This document shows, one piece after another, positions 63,533 through 64,000 of a stretch of DNA of 64,000 bases (position 1 is its first letter; every line of letters starts with the position of its first letter). Source of the stretch: Acinetobacter sp. ANC 4169 (GTDB lineage Bacteria; Pseudomonadota; Gammaproteobacteria; Pseudomonadales; Moraxellaceae). The notes beneath the pieces were generated by a model that worked only from the letters and a program-made list of their open reading frames with translations, had not been told where the DNA came from and ran no database searches. A program made the translations under genes and the position numbers. The stretch covers positions 183,764 to 247,763 of the forward strand of contig NZ_NEGE01000001.1 in assembly GCF_002135355.1 (NCBI RefSeq). The letters run 5' to 3'.

Positions 63533-64000
63533 AAATGAACTATGAAAACAATTTCCAGACTAATGAATCAATCAATGATGAATATCAGGATATCATTATC
63601 GTTGGTGCTGGATTGTCTGGTATTGCAGCTGCATATTATTTAAAACGACAATGTCCACATAAATCAATACGATTGCTAGAATCTCGTGATCGAGTCGGTG
63701 GTACATGGGATTTATTTAGCTATCCAGGTGTACGTTCTGATTCAGACATGTATACATTTGGTTTTAGCTTTCAGCCGTGGTCTGCTCAGCAGTCAATTGC
63801 AGATGGTAATGATATCCGTGACTACATTGAAAAAACTGCCGCTGAACAGGATGTTCTTAAATCAATTGATTTTGGCTGCCAATTAATAACAGCAAGCTGG
63901 TGCAGCAAGTCAGCACACTGGACATTGACTGTCCAGCGCAGTGGACGTGAAAAAACCGATACGATCCGTTGTTGTTTTCTGATTTTTTGTACTGGTTGTT
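63529..64000 (+). CDS. Flavin-containing monooxygenase, Baeyer-Villiger-like (3' end outside window)
   Basis: The visible 157 codons begin MKMNYENNFQTNESI. They contain the FAD motif IIVGAGLSGIAAAYYLKRQ (about residues 23-41), then RDRVGGTWDLFSYPGVRSDSDMYTFGFSF, typical of class B flavin monooxygenases such as EthA/MymA. Such enzymes use NADPH and O2 to oxidise ketones or heteroatoms. The NADPH motif and the FxGxxxHxxxW signature would be outside the window or near its edge, so the subtype cannot be fixed. It is coupled to the desaturase by a 4-bp overlap. Confidence 0.85.
   Translation, partial: MKMNYENNFQTNESINDEYQDIIIVGAGLSGIAAAYYLKRQCPHKSIRLLESRDRVGGTWDLFSYPGVRSDSDMYTFGFSFQPWSAQQSIADGNDIRDYIEKTAAEQDVLKSIDFGCQLITASWCSKSAHWTLTVQRSGREKTDTIRCCFLIFCTGC

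Overview
The window reads as chromosomal DNA of an Acinetobacter-type gammaproteobacterium (Moraxellaceae). The genome is AT-rich. Gene content and order match that genus as I know it: a BapA-like adhesin with a collagen-like stretch, a MoaC-MoaB fusion, BioB and transketolase of Acinetobacter type, a GAF regulator next to an aldehyde dehydrogenase, and IS5-family remnants. Species cannot be fixed from sequence alone. No rRNA, tRNA, CRISPR array or phage was recognised. Both edges cut genes: a giant adhesin on the left (3' end missing) and a flavin monooxygenase on the right (3' end missing).

Layout. (1) 1-7207, minus: a type-I-secreted-type giant adhesin with an N-terminal BapA-like prefix, about 170 Gly-X-Thr collagen-like triplets and many Ig-like repeats; upstream lies a dead IS5-family transposase remnant. 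(2) 7.9-17.0 kb: a thioesterase, an IclR regulator, and a divergent acyl-CoA/dicarboxylate beta-oxidation cluster (CoA transferase, thiolase, 3-hydroxyacyl-CoA dehydrogenase and enoyl-CoA hydratase on minus; acyl-CoA dehydrogenase and an MFS carrier on plus). ETF-ubiquinone oxidoreductase, the electron outlet for acyl-CoA dehydrogenases, follows. (3) 19-20 kb: a universal stress protein and a carboxymuconolactone decarboxylase-like protein. (4) 20.6-38.2 kb: a molybdenum and nitrate block. Molybdate uptake (modABC) and molybdopterin synthesis (moaA-moaD-moaE-moaCB-moeA) lie downstream of narK-nirB-nirD/FAD reductase-nasA-mobA, with nasT-nasS divergent. The modABC, moa and mobA genes supply the cofactor that NasA needs.

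(5) 38.4-46.7 kb: a TonB-dependent receptor, then an alcohol/aldehyde oxidation group (iron alcohol dehydrogenase, alpha/beta hydrolase, GAF regulator, aldehyde dehydrogenase). (6) 46.8-60.6 kb: mainly housekeeping genes (amidotransferase, YceI, transketolase, metK, LysE, fxsA, ruvC, acylphosphatase, NAD(P)HX repair enzyme, queG, bioB). (7) 60.6-64.0 kb: small ORFs, an internally deleted IS903-like element with intact ends, and a desaturase-monooxygenase pair.

The strongest non-coding signal is the 450-bp region between narK and nasT. It holds two divergent sigma-54-type promoters (GG-N10-GC), a shared 17-bp NtrC-like palindrome and, exactly at the predicted narK transcript start, two hairpins with hexanucleotide loops carrying A at position 1 and G at position 4, the signature of an ANTAR (NasT) target RNA. 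Other structures of interest are a 109-nt four-stem cloverleaf-like element before a T tract (about 42.56-42.67 kb), a dispersed hairpin with a compensatory base change (20.45 and 30.48 kb), and a promoter motif shared by uspA and the aldehyde dehydrogenase gene.
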